From NCBI RefSeq assembly GCF_002277815.1, contig NZ_NKJI01000012.1, positions 62,001 to 126,000 of the forward strand: a stretch of 64,000 nucleotides of DNA, written 5' to 3'. The notes beneath the pieces were generated by a model that searched no databases, was not told the DNA's origin, and saw nothing but the letters and a program-made list of their open reading frames with translations. The stretch is from Pseudomonas sp. ERMR1:02 (GTDB lineage: Bacteria; Pseudomonadota; Gammaproteobacteria; Pseudomonadales; Pseudomonadaceae). Below, piece after piece: positions 18,695-28,826 of the stretch. A program made the translations under genes and the position numbers. Numbering within the stretch: the stretch's first letter is position 1; every line of letters starts with the position of its first letter.

Positions 18695-21179
18695 CAGGCT
18701 TTCCCCGTTCGGCGGTTTTCTCCAGGTCGCTGACCATGCGTCTGATGCGGTCGGCGAGTTTTTCCGAACTCATGCTCTCTCGCATGCGTTCCACCAAAAG
18801 CGGAAATCCGAGTGGCGTAGGACGTTTGATCGGATGCAGGTCCAGTTTCATCCGGTGGATCCGCTCCAGCGTCTGCTCCAGGCGATGAATATCCAGCTCT
18901 TCGCGCAGGACTTCTTCCCCGGCCTGAGCCAGCAACAGGTTGTCGGCGTCATATTGTTTGAATACTTCGAAGAACAGACCGCTGGAGGCCTGAACCTGAC
19001 GGGCGCTTTTTGGCGCGCCGGGGTAGCCGGCGAAGACCAGCCCGGCGATCCGGGCGATTTCCCGGAAACGGCGCAAAGCGAGTTCTCCTGCATTAAGGCT
19101 GGCCAGCACGTCCTTTAAAAGATGATCGGGGCTAAGTAACGCGGTATCGAGTTGCTGCGCCCAATCGACAGGTGTGGCGCTGAGCAATTCCAAACCGTAA
19201 TCGTTTACCGCAATCGAGAATGTCACGGGCAGTCGCTGACTGACTCGCCAGGCCAGCAGGCTGGCCAGCCCCAGATGTACCTGACGTCCGGCGAAGGGAT
19301 AGAGGAAAAGGTGCCAGCCTTCGCGGGATTTCAGCGTTTCGGCCAGCAGACTGTGCTCGGTCGGCAATCCGGACCACGCTCGCTGCAGCTCCAGCAGCGG
19401 ACGCAATGCTTGCATTTCCGGGCCGGCGAACTGGCCTTCTGCGGCCGCGGAGAACCGCGCGACGACCGCCTCGGCCAGTTCATTCGAAAGCGGCATGCGC
19501 CCGCCATTCCAGCGTGGCACCGCGGCTTTTTTCACGGTGCTGCGTTTGACATAGGCGGTCATGTTTTCGACCCGCACCAGCTCCAGCAATCGGCCGGCGA
19601 ACAGAAAACCGTCACCAGGCTTGAGGCGCGCGATAAAGCCTTCCTCGACACTGCCCAATTGCTTGCCGCCTCCGCCCTTGCTCCAGAATTTCAACTGGAT
19701 GCTCGCATCGCTGACGATGGTGCCGATGCTCATGCGATGCCGCCGAGCCAGTCGTGCGTCAGGTACCCGCCACACGCCTTGATCATCAGGTTCGACACGG
19801 CGGTAATCCGGATAGGCCGTCAGAGAAAGCCCGCCGTGGCGTACGAAAGCCAGCACCCAAGTCCAGTCGGCGGCACTCAGGTCTCGGTAAGCCCAAGCTC
19901 CGCGCACTTCTTCGTACAGCTCATCGGGCACAAACCCACCTCCCAGCGCGATGCTTACCAAGTGCTGCACCAATACATCCAATGGTTTGCCGGGCGATAC
20001 GCGCGGTTCGATCCGGCGTTGCGCCACGGCGTCCTGTGCTGCTGCGGCCTCGATCAATTCAAGGCTGTGAGTGGGAACCAGCGTGACTCGCGACACACGG
20101 CCCGGAGCGTGCCCGGAGCGCCCGGCACGCTGCATCAGCCGCGCCACACCCTTGGCCGAACCAATTTGCAGCACGCGTTCCACGGGCAGAAAGTCGACAC
20201 CCAGGTCAAGGCTGGAGGTACATACCACCGCTTTGAGTTGGCCTTCCTTAAGCGCGCGTTCGACCCAGTCACGGGTGTCGCGGGACAACGAACTGTGGTG
20301 CAACGCTATCAGTGCGGCCCAATCCGGCCGGGCATCGAGCAAGGCCTGATACCAGATCTCCGATTGGGCGCGAGTGTTGGTGAATATCAGGCTGCCGGGG
20401 CTTGATTCAATCTCGGCGACGACCTGCGGCAGCATCTTTAATCCGATGTGCCCGGCCCATGGAAAACGTTCGGTGGTGGGCGGTAGTAGCGTGTCGACCA
20501 GCAACTCCTTGGTGGTCTGGCCTTGAACGCTGATGCCGCCACCCTGTGGGATCAACACTTGCTCGGCGTGGGATTGATTACCCAACGTCGCGGAAACGCC
20601 CCAGACGATCAGTTCGCGGTGCCAACGGCGCAAGCGTGCAAGGGCCAGCTGCAATTGCACGCCACGCTTGTTGCCCAGCAGTTCGTGCCATTCATCGACA
20701 ACCACCATGCGCAAGGTCGAAAGCGCCGTTTGCGCGTCGGCACGGGCGAGCATCAGGGTCAGGCTTTCCGGTGTGGTGATGAGGGTCGTCGGCAAGCGGC
20801 GGCGTTGTCGCGCCCGTTCACTGCTGCTGGTATCGCCGGTGCGCAGGCTGACACTCCACGGGATCTGCAAGTCATGCAACGGCGCTTCCAGTGCGCGAGC
20901 AGTGTCAGCGGCCAAGGCACGCATCGGGGTTATCCACAATACGGTCAGCGTTTCGGCAACAGGTTTGCGTTTGCGTGGTGTTTCAACAGGAGGGGAGTAG
21001 CGGGCGAAGCGATTGAGCGCAGCAAACCAGACCGCGTAGGTTTTACCAGCCCCGGTGCTGGCGTGCAGCAATCCGGACTGCCCCTGTTTTACCGCGGCCC
21101 ACACCTGTTTCTGAAAGGCGAACGGCTTCCAGCCGCGAGCGGTGAACCATTGTTTTGCGTAGTCGGGGGAGCTTCCCAT
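18694..21179 (-). CDS. Ligase-associated DEXH-box helicase (Lhr-Core type), stop codon lost by a frameshift
   Basis: A superfamily 2 DNA helicase of about 828 residues after correction. It has Walker A ASTGAGKT (residues 40-47), the Walker B DEWH box, SATLG (motif III) and the Lhr core and winged-helix region. As written, the frame runs on over pdeM to 18384 and adds an unrelated tail of over 100 residues. Adding one base to the C run at 18703-18706 yields the ending KTAERGKA followed by TGA, which overlaps the pdeM ATG (TGATG). The extension is therefore an artefact. It belongs to the ligase-associated repair set. Confidence 0.9.
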
Positions 21180-21277
21180 GCTAGCGGTGTGCGCTCTGAA
21201 AGTGTTCTTTCAGTGACCGCGGCGCAGAGGGACAAGTTTAATCGCGTTGCCTTATGTGTCTTGATCAACACCGAACA

Positions 21278-21364
21278 CTGTAGGAGCGAAGCTAGCTCGC
21301 GAAGGTAGGTCAGGCACCGTTGTGTCGACTGACACACCTTCGCGAGCAAGCTTCGCTCCTACAG
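21278..21364. repeat. REP inverted pair, variant TAGGAGCGAAGCTAGCTCGC
   Basis: Arms CTGTAGGAGCGAAGC and GCTTCGCTCCTACAG flank about 30 unique bases; the inner parts differ slightly (CTAGCTCGCGAAGG against CCTTCGCGAGCAA). It lies between the ABC transporter operon and the helicase gene. Confidence 0.85.
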
Positions 21365-21375
21365 GGGTTTGGCGA

Positions 21376-22140
21376 TTACTTGAGGTTGCCGCTCAGGAAT
21401 TGCTTGAGCCGTTCACTCTTCGGATTGCCCAGCACGGCTTCCGGCGCGCCTTCTTCCTCTACCAGGCCCTGGTGCAGAAACAACACCTGGCTCGACACTT
21501 TGCGTGCGAAGCTCATTTCGTGGGTGACCATGATCATTGTCCGGCCTTCTTCGGCCAGGCCCTGGATCACTTTAAGCACTTCGCCTACCAACTCAGGGTC
21601 CAGCGCCGAGGTCGGTTCGTCGAACAGCATGACTTCCGGCTCCATGGCCAATGCCCGGGCAATCGCCACGCGCTGCTGCTGGCCGCCGGAAAGGAACGCC
21701 GGGTACTGATCGGCCACTCGCGCAGGCAGGCCAACCTTGTCCAGGTAGCGGCGGGCACGGTCTTCGGCTTCCTGCTTGCTGCAGCCCAGCACCCGGCGTG
21801 GCGCCATGGTGATGTTTTCCAGCACGGTCATGTGGCTCCACAGGTTGAAGTGCTGGAACACCATGGCCAGGCGGGTGCGGATCCGTTGCAATTCGTCGGG
21901 ATCGGCGACGTGCATGCCGTGGCGATCCTTGACCATGCGGATTGCCTGGCCGTCAAGGCTCATGCCACCGTCGTTGGGTTGTTCGAGAAAGTTGATGCAA
22001 CGCAGAAAGGTACTTTTGCCCGAGCCGCTGGCGCCGATCAGGCTGATAACGTCGCCGGTGTTGGCCTTGAGCGAAACGCCTTTGAGCACCTCATGATCGC
22101 CATAGCTTTTATGCAGGCCTTCAATGGTCAGTTTGTACAT
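21376..22140 (-). CDS. Basic amino acid ABC transporter, ATP-binding protein (HisP/AotP type)
   Basis: A 254-residue ATPase of the polar amino acid import family. Walker A GASGSGKST, the signature LSGGQQQRVAIARAL and Walker B MLFDEPTSALDP are present. The start MYKLTIEGLHKSYG at 22140 has GAGGA about 10 bases upstream. The reading frame is open further upstream, but only because the preceding gene has lost a base near 22163. It powers uptake through the two permeases encoded upstream. No argR gene follows, unlike the aotJQMOP-argR operon of P. aeruginosa. Confidence 0.92.
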   Translation of the reverse strand: MYKLTIEGLHKSYGDHEVLKGVSLKANTGDVISLIGASGSGKSTFLRCINFLEQPNDGGMSLDGQAIRMVKDRHGMHVADPDELQRIRTRLAMVFQHFNLWSHMTVLENITMAPRRVLGCSKQEAEDRARRYLDKVGLPARVADQYPAFLSGGQQQRVAIARALAMEPEVMLFDEPTSALDPELVGEVLKVIQGLAEEGRTMIMVTHEMSFARKVSSQVLFLHQGLVEEEGAPEAVLGNPKSERLKQFLSGNLK

Positions 22141-22153
22141 GGAACAAGCATCC

Positions 22154-23288
22154 TCAAGGCGAAGTAGGTAGCCGCTGCGATAGGCTTCGGCGCCCGCGAC
22201 GTGGGCGATCACCATGCCGGCGGTGGCCATGCGGCGCAGCGAGCGGGCGTACATCAGTCCGGCGACGGTGCAATGGACCGGGGTGACGCGGTCAGAAATG
22301 GGATCGATGATTTCGGCGATCAGTTGCCCGGCTTCCAGGTATTCCCCGGCAGAGCGGTGAACACCAGCAACCCACCGACTGGTGTGGCCACAGGTTCGAC
22401 GCCGGCCAGCGGCGTGGCCGGGTAGGGCAGATCAGGCAAGGACGCCGGTTCGCCTGCAATCGCGCCGAAGTGAATCAGGTAGTCGATCAACGCCTGGCTG
22501 TCGAGGCTGGCCAGAGGGTGATTGACGTCGCCCTGACCACGCAGTTCGACGGTAACCGAAAAGCTCCCCAACGGAATATCGAACTGTTCGCCGAAGCGCT
22601 CCTTCAATTGCCACCACAGCAGTGTGCAACATTCGTCAAACGACTGACCGCCGGAATCGGTGGCCAGCAGGCTGGCTTCGGAACCGATATAGCGGGCCAG
22701 CGGTTCGACCTGCGGCCAGGCCTCAGGCGTTGTGTACAGGTGCGCGACCGCTTCGAAATCGCAATGCAGGTCCAGCACCATGTCAGCATCGCAAGCGAGC
22801 CGTTGCAGGGTCAGGCGTTGGGATTGCAGCTGGGTGCTGGCGGTTTGCCGCGCCAAGGCGTTGCGCAGGCTGTTGCGGATCAGGTGCAGGTTGCGTTGTG
22901 GGTCGTCGCCAAGTTGACCTTCGATTTCGTTGCCGACCTCTTCGCTCAAATCGACGAACCAGCGATTGAAATTCTGCCCGCTCTCCAGCTCGTAGCGGCC
23001 CAGTGGTACATCCATCAGCACTTGCTCCAGGCCGACCGGGTTGGCAACCGGGACCAGGACGATTTCACTGCGCAGGCGGCCAGCGGCTTCCAGCTCCGCC
23101 AGGCGTTGCTTGAGGTGCCAGGCCACCAGCATGCCGGGCATTTCATCGGCGTGAAGGGACGACTGGATGTAGATCTTGCCTCGGGCGCTTGTAGCGGTAG
23201 GCGCCGATGCAGGCCCGAAGTGGAAGCTGTGAATCTGTCGTGCTGTCCCCGGCAGCGGGGCCAGCAGGTCATGTATCTGGTGGCGCAT
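22154..23288 (-). CDS. AotO-like M14/succinylglutamate desuccinylase-family protein, two frameshifts
   Basis: A protein of about 378 residues after correction, related to aspartoacylase and succinylglutamate desuccinylase (M14 zinc fold). Likely zinc ligands are H and E in SSLHADEMPG and H in DLHCDFE. The frame breaks at 22344-22347 (a run of four C that should be five), where FTALPG should continue EYLEAGQLIAEI. It breaks again at 22162-22163 (AA that should be AAA), which restores the ending YRSGYLLSP. Its place between permease and ATPase genes matches AotO, a protein of unknown function in the arginine/ornithine transport operon. The start at 23288 begins MRHQIHDLL. Confidence 0.85.
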
Positions 23289-23314
23289 TCTTTGTTCCCT
23301 GAAACAGAAAAGTC

Positions 23315-24024
23315 CTAGTGGGTCGGCCCGAGGAAGGCCAGCCATCGGCGTTCGGCGAGGCGGAACAGGCCGACCAGTGCAAAGGTGACGGTCAGGTAGA
23401 TCAGCGCGGCGATGCCGAACGACTGGAAAGTCAGGAAGGTCGCCGAGTTGGCGTCCCGAGCCACTTTCAGGATGTCCGGGATGGTCGCGGTGAACGCCAC
23501 GGTGGTCGAGTGCAGCATCAGAATCACTTCGTTGCTGTAATACGGCAACGAGCGACGCAAGGCCGAAGGCATGATCACGTAGGCATACAGCTTCCAGCCT
23601 GTCAGACCGTAGGCCTTGGCTGCTTCGACTTCACCGTGGGCCATGCTGCGAATCGCCCCGGCGAAATCTCCGTGGTATAGGCGCAAGTGTTCAGGGCGAA
23701 CGCGAGGATGGTGCAATTCATCGCATCGCGGAAGAAGCTGTCGAGCAGTGGTTGTGCGCGCACGGCAGCCAGGCTGTAGATCCCGGTGTAGCAGATCAGC
23801 AGCTGGATATACAGTGGCGTGCCGCGGAACAGGTAGGTGTAGAACTGCACCGGCCAGCGAATATAAAAGTGTGGAGAAACCCGGGCGATGGACAGCGGAA
23901 TCGATACGATGAAACCGAATAAAATCGAAGCGCTGAGCAGCCACATGGTCATGGCCAGACCGGTGATGTTCTGACCGTCGGTGTAAAGGAAGGCTCTCCA
24001 GTATTCCTGCAGGAGTTCGATCAT
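23315..24024 (-). CDS. Basic amino acid ABC transporter, permease (HisM/AotM type), frameshifted
   Basis: About 236 residues after correction, with five or so membrane spans and the EAA loop segment HGEVEAAKAYGLTGWK that contacts the ATPase. The frame breaks at 23664-23666: coding ATTTCGCC should be ATTTTCGCC, joining CAYTTEI to FAGAIRSMAHGE. The ATG at 24024 overlaps the stop codon of the other permease gene (ATGA). It forms a heterodimeric channel with the HisQ-type permease. Confidence 0.9.
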
Positions 24025-24749
24025 CGTACAGCCTCCCGTGTGCCGGCGGCGTAGCGGCGTTCAAGCCAGCGCAGAACGAAGTTCGAGGCACTGGTGATCA
24101 GCAGGTAGATCAAGGCGGCGACTACCAGGAAATAAAACAGTTGATAACTGCTTTTACCCGCGTCCTGGGCAGCCTTGACCAGGTCGGCGAGGCCGATGAT
24201 CGACACCAGTGCGGTAGCCTTGAGCATCACCATCCAGTTGTTGCCGATACCCGGCAGGGCAAAGCGCATCATCTGCGGGAACACTACGATCCGGAAACGC
24301 TGGCCGCGTTTGAGACCGTAGGCGGTGGCGGCTTCGACTTGGCCGCGAGGCACGGCTAGGATGGCGCCGCGGAAGGTTTCGGTGAAGTACGCGCCGTAAA
24401 TGAAGCCCAGGGTGATTACGCCGGCGCTGAACGGGTTAATCTCGATGTATTCCCATTCCATGTAGTCGGTGAGCGACGTAAGCCAGGTTTGCAGGCTGTA
24501 GAAGATCAACAGCATCAGCACCAGATCCGGCACCCCGCGGATCAGCGTGGTGTAACACTGGGCCGGCAGGCGCAGCAGTTTGAGTTTCGACAGCTTGGCA
24601 CTGGCGCCGAGCAGGCCGAGCAACACGGCCACCAGCAGCGACATCGCCGATAATTTGATGGTCATCCAGGTGCCTTCCATCAGCAGCGGACCGAAGCCCT
24701 TGAGGCTGAAGGCTGAGAGCCCCAGATGTTGCAAGAGGTTTTCGAACAT
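24021..24749 (-). CDS. Basic amino acid ABC transporter, permease (HisQ/AotQ type)
   Basis: A 242-residue inner-membrane permease with the EAA loop RGQVEAATAYGLKRGQ and GIGNNWMVMLKATALVSIIG, typical of HisQ-type proteins of the polar amino acid family. It follows the binding-protein gene, with a terminator-like hairpin between the two, and overlaps the next permease by four bases. Confidence 0.93.
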   Translation of the reverse strand: MFENLLQHLGLSAFSLKGFGPLLMEGTWMTIKLSAMSLLVAVLLGLLGASAKLSKLKLLRLPAQCYTTLIRGVPDLVLMLLIFYSLQTWLTSLTDYMEWEYIEINPFSAGVITLGFIYGAYFTETFRGAILAVPRGQVEAATAYGLKRGQRFRIVVFPQMMRFALPGIGNNWMVMLKATALVSIIGLADLVKAAQDAGKSSYQLFYFLVVAALIYLLITSASNFVLRWLERRYAAGTREAVR

Positions 24750-24771
24750 AAATCAGCAACCTGATCGGAAG

Positions 24772-24799
24772 AAAAAAGCGCCCATCGCGAGATGGGCGC
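24772..24799 (-). terminator. Attenuator-like hairpin between binding-protein and permease genes
   Basis: Perfect stem GCGCCCATC / GATGGGCGC with a GCGA loop followed on the minus strand by six T. Such intra-operon hairpins let the binding protein be made in excess over the permeases. Confidence 0.75.
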
Positions 24800-24805
24800 C
24801 GGGCA

Positions 24806-25588
24806 TTATTTGCCGCTGTACAGATTCAGATCGCCAAAGTGTTTCTTCTGAATGGTGGCGTAGGTGCCATCATCGTGTAACGCTTTGATACCTTTATCCA
24901 AAAGCGCTTTCAGCTCGGTGTTACCTTTCTTAATGCCGACTGCAGTTTTGGCTGGCAACAGAGGGTCATCAACCGGCTTGCTGACTTCGAAATTGGCACC
25001 CTGTGGCGACTTCAGGAAACCCAGTTCGGCTTGCAGCATGTCCTGGATGCCCGCGTCGAGACGACCGGAAGTCAGGTCGGCGTAAACCTGGTCCTGGTTG
25101 GCGTAGGCCTGGGTTTTCACGCCGGCCTTGTCCAGAATGGCCTTTGCGTAGGCTTCCTGAATGGTGCCTTGTTCGTAACCGACGGTCTTGCCTTTGAGGG
25201 ACGCGGTGTCGGTCGTGATGCCGGAGCCTTTCTTGTACACGAGAGCGGTCGGGCCGGAGAACAGTTCGCTGGAGAAGTCGATGACCTTCTGGCGAGCTTC
25301 GGTGACTGTCATCGAAGAGATCACACCGTCGAATTTATTGGCCTTGAGGCCAGGAATCATGCCGTCGAAATCACTTTCGACCCATTTGCACTTGACCTTC
25401 AGCTCGGCGCAGATTGCGTTGCCCAGATCGATGTCGAAACCCACCAGGCTACCGTCGGCCGCTTTCGATTCGAACGGTGCGTAGGAAGGGTCAACGCCGA
25501 AACGCAGTTCCTTGTATTCCTTTGCCAGCGCAGAGCCAGCAGCTACGCACAATGCCAGTGCAGACAGGGTCAGCAATGCTTTTTTCAT
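24806..25588 (-). CDS. Basic amino acid ABC transporter, periplasmic binding protein
   Basis: A 260-residue periplasmic solute-binding protein with a signal peptide ending near SALAKEYK. The N-lobe pattern ELRFGVDPSYAPFESK and GFDIDLGNAICAEL is that of the Lys/Arg/Orn/His binding family (HisJ, ArgT, AotJ). The exact ligand cannot be read from the sequence. It is first in a five-gene operon (binding protein, two permeases, AotO-like, ATPase). Confidence 0.92.
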   Translation of the reverse strand: MKKALLTLSALALCVAAGSALAKEYKELRFGVDPSYAPFESKAADGSLVGFDIDLGNAICAELKVKCKWVESDFDGMIPGLKANKFDGVISSMTVTEARQKVIDFSSELFSGPTALVYKKGSGITTDTASLKGKTVGYEQGTIQEAYAKAILDKAGVKTQAYANQDQVYADLTSGRLDAGIQDMLQAELGFLKSPQGANFEVSKPVDDPLLPAKTAVGIKKGNTELKALLDKGIKALHDDGTYATIQKKHFGDLNLYSGK

Positions 25589-25916
25589 TATTCAATCCCT
25601 AAGAACCAATATGAGCGCTTGTGGCGCAGAATTATTGTTACTGGTAAGCGTAAGACTTAATGAAAGTAGCAATTTCCGAACCAGAGTGCCGAACAAGCGT
25701 TTAAAAGGTATTCAGGAAATTGCCGGATGGGATTAGTGCACGAAAATGGGCGGCATGGAAAGCCTGCACTGTTTCGGTTCGCGATGAATTGTTGCAAGAA
25801 GGGGGCCTGACCGGTAGGAGCCGGCTTGCTGGCGAAAGCGTGGGTCACCCACTAGCAATGTTGATTGATGCGCCGCCATTGCCAGCAAGCCGGCTCCTAC
25901 AGGTGGGGGGACCGTG
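25589..25916. other. Gene-free region upstream of the ABC operon, containing a REP pair
   Basis: The 225 bases next to the binding-protein gene should hold its promoter; I see no certain -10/-35 or operator. The rest is the REP pair described separately. Confidence 0.5.
25814..25900. repeat. REP inverted pair, variant TAGGAGCCGGCTTGCTGGC
   Basis: Arms GTAGGAGCCGGCTTGCTGGC and its reverse complement with about 45 bases between. It lies at the junction between the ABC operon and the ligase gene. Confidence 0.88.
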
Positions 25917-27605
25917 TTAACCAAGCAAATCCTGCAGCGTGCCGAGATGGTCGGCCTCCTCGACGGTTTTGTCCTGCCGCCAGCGCAGCATCCGTGGAAA
26001 ACGCACCGCAATTCCACTCTTGTGCCGTTTGGACAGGGCGATCCCTTCGAACCCCAACTCAAACACCAGGCTCGGTTTGACACTGATCACCGGGCCGAAT
26101 TTTTCCACCGTGGTCTTACGCACGATATTGTCAACCTTGCGCATTTCTTCATCGGTCAGCCCCGAGTAAGCCTTGGCAAACGGTACCAGCGCACGCTCGC
26201 TGGCGTCGGGCGGACCGTCCCAGACCGCGAAGGTGTAGTCGCTGTAAAGACTGGCCCGGCGCCCGTGACCGCGTTGCGCGTAAATGAGCACCGCGTCGAC
26301 GCTGAACGGGTCGACTTTCCATTTCCACCAGACCCCCACGTCCTTGGTTCGGCCAACACCGTACATGGCATCCCGAGCCTTGAGCATCATGCCTTCGACT
26401 CCCCGCTGGCGAGACGCTTCCCGCTGTCGGGCGAGGTCGAACCAGTCTTCGCCGGTCAGTAACGGCGAGGCGAGCAACACCGCGTGATTGCTATGGGCAA
26501 TGACTTGCTCCAGTTGCGTGCGACGCAGCGCTTGCGGCTGGTTGCGCCAGTCTTCGCCTGCCCATTCCAGCAAGTCGTACGCCAGAATGACCACCGGTAC
26601 GTCACCGAGAATTTTTTTGCTCAGGGTTTTGCGGCCGATCCGCTGTTGCAGCAGGGCGAAAGGTTGCACCGCGGGCGATGCCGCTGATTGAGGGTTGAAG
26701 GCGTCCTGGGTTTGCGGTTGATCGGCTCTCCAGGCAACGATTTCTCCGTCGATCACCGTACCGTCAGGCAAGCAGTGAATCAGGTTCTCCAATTCGGGAA
26801 AGCGCTCGGTAACCAGCTCTTCGCCCCGCGACCAGATCCACAGTCGCCCCTCGCGCTTGACCACTTGGGCACGGATGCCATCCCATTTCCATTCCACCTG
26901 CCAATTACTGGCGGGGCCGAGCAGTGCTTCGAATTGTTCGACCGGTTGCGCCAGTGCGTGGGCGAGAAAAAACGGATACGGCTGACCACCGCGCTGCGCA
27001 TGCTCGTCGCACGATTCAGCGGCGATCAATTTCAAGTAACTGGCCGCATTTGGGCGGTTGGACAGGTCGGTGTAGCCCACCAGGCGCTGGGCCACGCGCT
27101 TGCTGTCCAGGTGAGCCATGGACGCGAGCGCACGGGTCACCAGCAATTTGGAGACACCTACGCGAAAACTGCCAGTGATCAATTTGATGCAAAGCATCAG
27201 GCTGACGCGATCCAGTTGCGACCAGAGTCTGGGCAGTTGTTCGGCAAGCACTTGCGGGGACTCACCGCGCAACGGCAGCAACTTGTTTTCGATCCATACC
27301 GCCAGTCCGTCAGTGGACGAGTAGGGGGTTTCGGGCAGCACCAGCGAAATGGTTTCCGCCAGATCGCCCACGGCGAGATAACTCTCTTCAAACAACCATA
27401 TCGACAGGCCTGAATACGCCACCGCCAGTTCACGCAGGACCCGCACGGGGACAAGTTGTCTGGGCCGTCCTCCGGACAAAAAGTACACCGCCCAAGCGGC
27501 GTCTTCCGGTGCGGCTTGAGTAAAGTAGCGTTGCATCGCTGCCAGTTTGGCGTTGCTCGACGTGGTGGCCTCAAGCTCGGCGTACAACTCGGCGAACGCC
27601 TTCAT
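25917..27605 (-). CDS. ATP-dependent DNA ligase (ligase-associated repair set)
   Basis: A 562-residue ATP-dependent ligase with an N-terminal DNA-binding domain. The nucleotidyltransferase core has motif I EWKWDGIRAQ (K240 is the adenylated lysine) and the motif IV region (DGEIVAW). The C-terminal OB fold includes VWWKWK. It seals nicks using ATP, independently of the replicative NAD-dependent LigA. The ATG overlaps the stop codon of the MBL exonuclease gene by four bases, so the two form an operon. The partner helicase and PdeM genes lie 4.7 kb further on. Confidence 0.93.
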   Translation of the reverse strand: MKAFAELYAELEATTSSNAKLAAMQRYFTQAAPEDAAWAVYFLSGGRPRQLVPVRVLRELAVAYSGLSIWLFEESYLAVGDLAETISLVLPETPYSSTDGLAVWIENKLLPLRGESPQVLAEQLPRLWSQLDRVSLMLCIKLITGSFRVGVSKLLVTRALASMAHLDSKRVAQRLVGYTDLSNRPNAASYLKLIAAESCDEHAQRGGQPYPFFLAHALAQPVEQFEALLGPASNWQVEWKWDGIRAQVVKREGRLWIWSRGEELVTERFPELENLIHCLPDGTVIDGEIVAWRADQPQTQDAFNPQSAASPAVQPFALLQQRIGRKTLSKKILGDVPVVILAYDLLEWAGEDWRNQPQALRRTQLEQVIAHSNHAVLLASPLLTGEDWFDLARQREASRQRGVEGMMLKARDAMYGVGRTKDVGVWWKWKVDPFSVDAVLIYAQRGHGRRASLYSDYTFAVWDGPPDASERALVPFAKAYSGLTDEEMRKVDNIVRKTTVEKFGPVISVKPSLVFELGFEGIALSKRHKSGIAVRFPRMLRWRQDKTVEEADHLGTLQDLLG

Positions 27606-28648
27606 GGCAGCGCCTCGGCCTGTTCCGGTTCATCCGGCGACGGTTCTTCTTCATCGTCGCCGTACTCGGTATCGAAGCCCCGGGCATCCAGGCCTTGTTC
27701 TCGCAGGTGGCGCACCAATACAGCGACAGAACCATGGGTGACCATCACCCGTTCGGCACCGGTCTGTTCAATGGCCCAGAGCAGACCCGGCCAGTCCGCG
27801 TGATCGGACAACACGAAGCCGCGATCCACACCGCGCCGCCGACGGGTACCACGCAGACGCATCCAGCCGCTGGCGAAACCGTCGCTGTAGTCGCCGAAAC
27901 GGCGCATCCAGGTGCTGCCACCCGCCGAAGGCGGTGCGATGACCAGGGCCTTGCGCATCATCGGGTCGCTCTTCTTGACTTCGCCGGCATAAATCGTCGG
28001 CGGTATGTAGACGCTGCTATCGCGATAAACACGGTTCAGCGGCTCAACCGCTCCATGGGTCAGAATCGGGCCGAGGCTGGCGTCGATGCCATGGAGAATG
28101 CGCTGGGCCTTGCCGAAGGAATAACAGAACAGCACGCTGGCCTTGTCTTCGGCGGCGTTGGCTTGCCACCACTGATTGATCTCGGCAAACACCTGCGTCT
28201 GGGGTTGCCAGCGATAGATCGGCAGGCCGAACGTCGACTCGGTAATGAAGGTATGGCAGCGCACCGGATCAAAGGGCGCGCAGGTGCCATCGGGTTCGAT
28301 TTTGTAGTCGCCGGAAGCGACCCAGACTTCGCCGCCGTATTCCAGGCGCACCTGAGCCGAGCCGAGCACGTGGCCGGCGGGGTGAAAACTCAAGGTGACG
28401 CCGTGATGCAGCAACCGCTCGCCATACGCCAGTGTTTGCAGGTTGATGTCCTGGCCCAATCGCCAGCGCAGAATCCCTTCACCGGACGCCGCCGCAAGAT
28501 ACTGTTGGTTGCCGGTGCGCGCATGGTCGCCATGGGCGTGTGTGATGACCGCTCGCTCCACCGGGCGCCATGGATCGATGTAGAAATCGCCGGCGGGACA
28601 GTACAGGCCTTCGGGACGTGCGATGACAAGATCCACGTTGTTACTCAA
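27602..28648 (-). CDS. Ligase-associated DNA exonuclease, MBL/beta-CASP fold
   Basis: A 348-residue metallo-beta-lactamase-fold nuclease. The zinc motif THAHGDHAR (residues 36-44) and the later AGHVLGSAQV and SDHAD blocks are intact. It belongs to the SNM1/CPSF-like group found with ATP-dependent ligases. The acidic C-terminus (EEEPSPDEPEQ) is probably disordered. It is first in the exonuclease-ligase operon. Confidence 0.9.
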   Translation of the reverse strand: MSNNVDLVIARPEGLYCPAGDFYIDPWRPVERAVITHAHGDHARTGNQQYLAAASGEGILRWRLGQDINLQTLAYGERLLHHGVTLSFHPAGHVLGSAQVRLEYGGEVWVASGDYKIEPDGTCAPFDPVRCHTFITESTFGLPIYRWQPQTQVFAEINQWWQANAAEDKASVLFCYSFGKAQRILHGIDASLGPILTHGAVEPLNRVYRDSSVYIPPTIYAGEVKKSDPMMRKALVIAPPSAGGSTWMRRFGDYSDGFASGWMRLRGTRRRRGVDRGFVLSDHADWPGLLWAIEQTGAERVMVTHGSVAVLVRHLREQGLDARGFDTEYGDDEEEPSPDEPEQAEALP

Positions 28649-28725
28649 GTGGAGGGACTTGTTAGGTGAGAGGTTGGCGCAGGGGAGAAGTTCTATCGGG
28701 ATTTAGCAGTTAATGACATTCCAAT

Positions 28726-28813
28726 GTGGGAGCGGGCTTGCTCGCGAAAGCGGTGTGTCAGTCAACATAAGCGTTGAATGTTAAGCCGTCTTCGCGAGCA
28801 AGCCCGCTCCCAC
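28726..28813. repeat. REP inverted pair (GTGGGAGCGGGCTTGCTCGC class)
   Basis: Perfect 23-base arms GTGGGAGCGGGCTTGCTCGC... at 28726-28748 and 28791-28813, between the exonuclease operon and quiP. Confidence 0.9.
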
Positions 28814-28826
28814 TTTTTGGCCGGCG

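Noticed and set aside
21376..22254. Fusion of the AotO-like protein with the ATPase
   Set aside because: The open frame through the junction exists only because a T is missing near 22163. The restored sequence has a stop, a ribosome site and a normal ATPase start.
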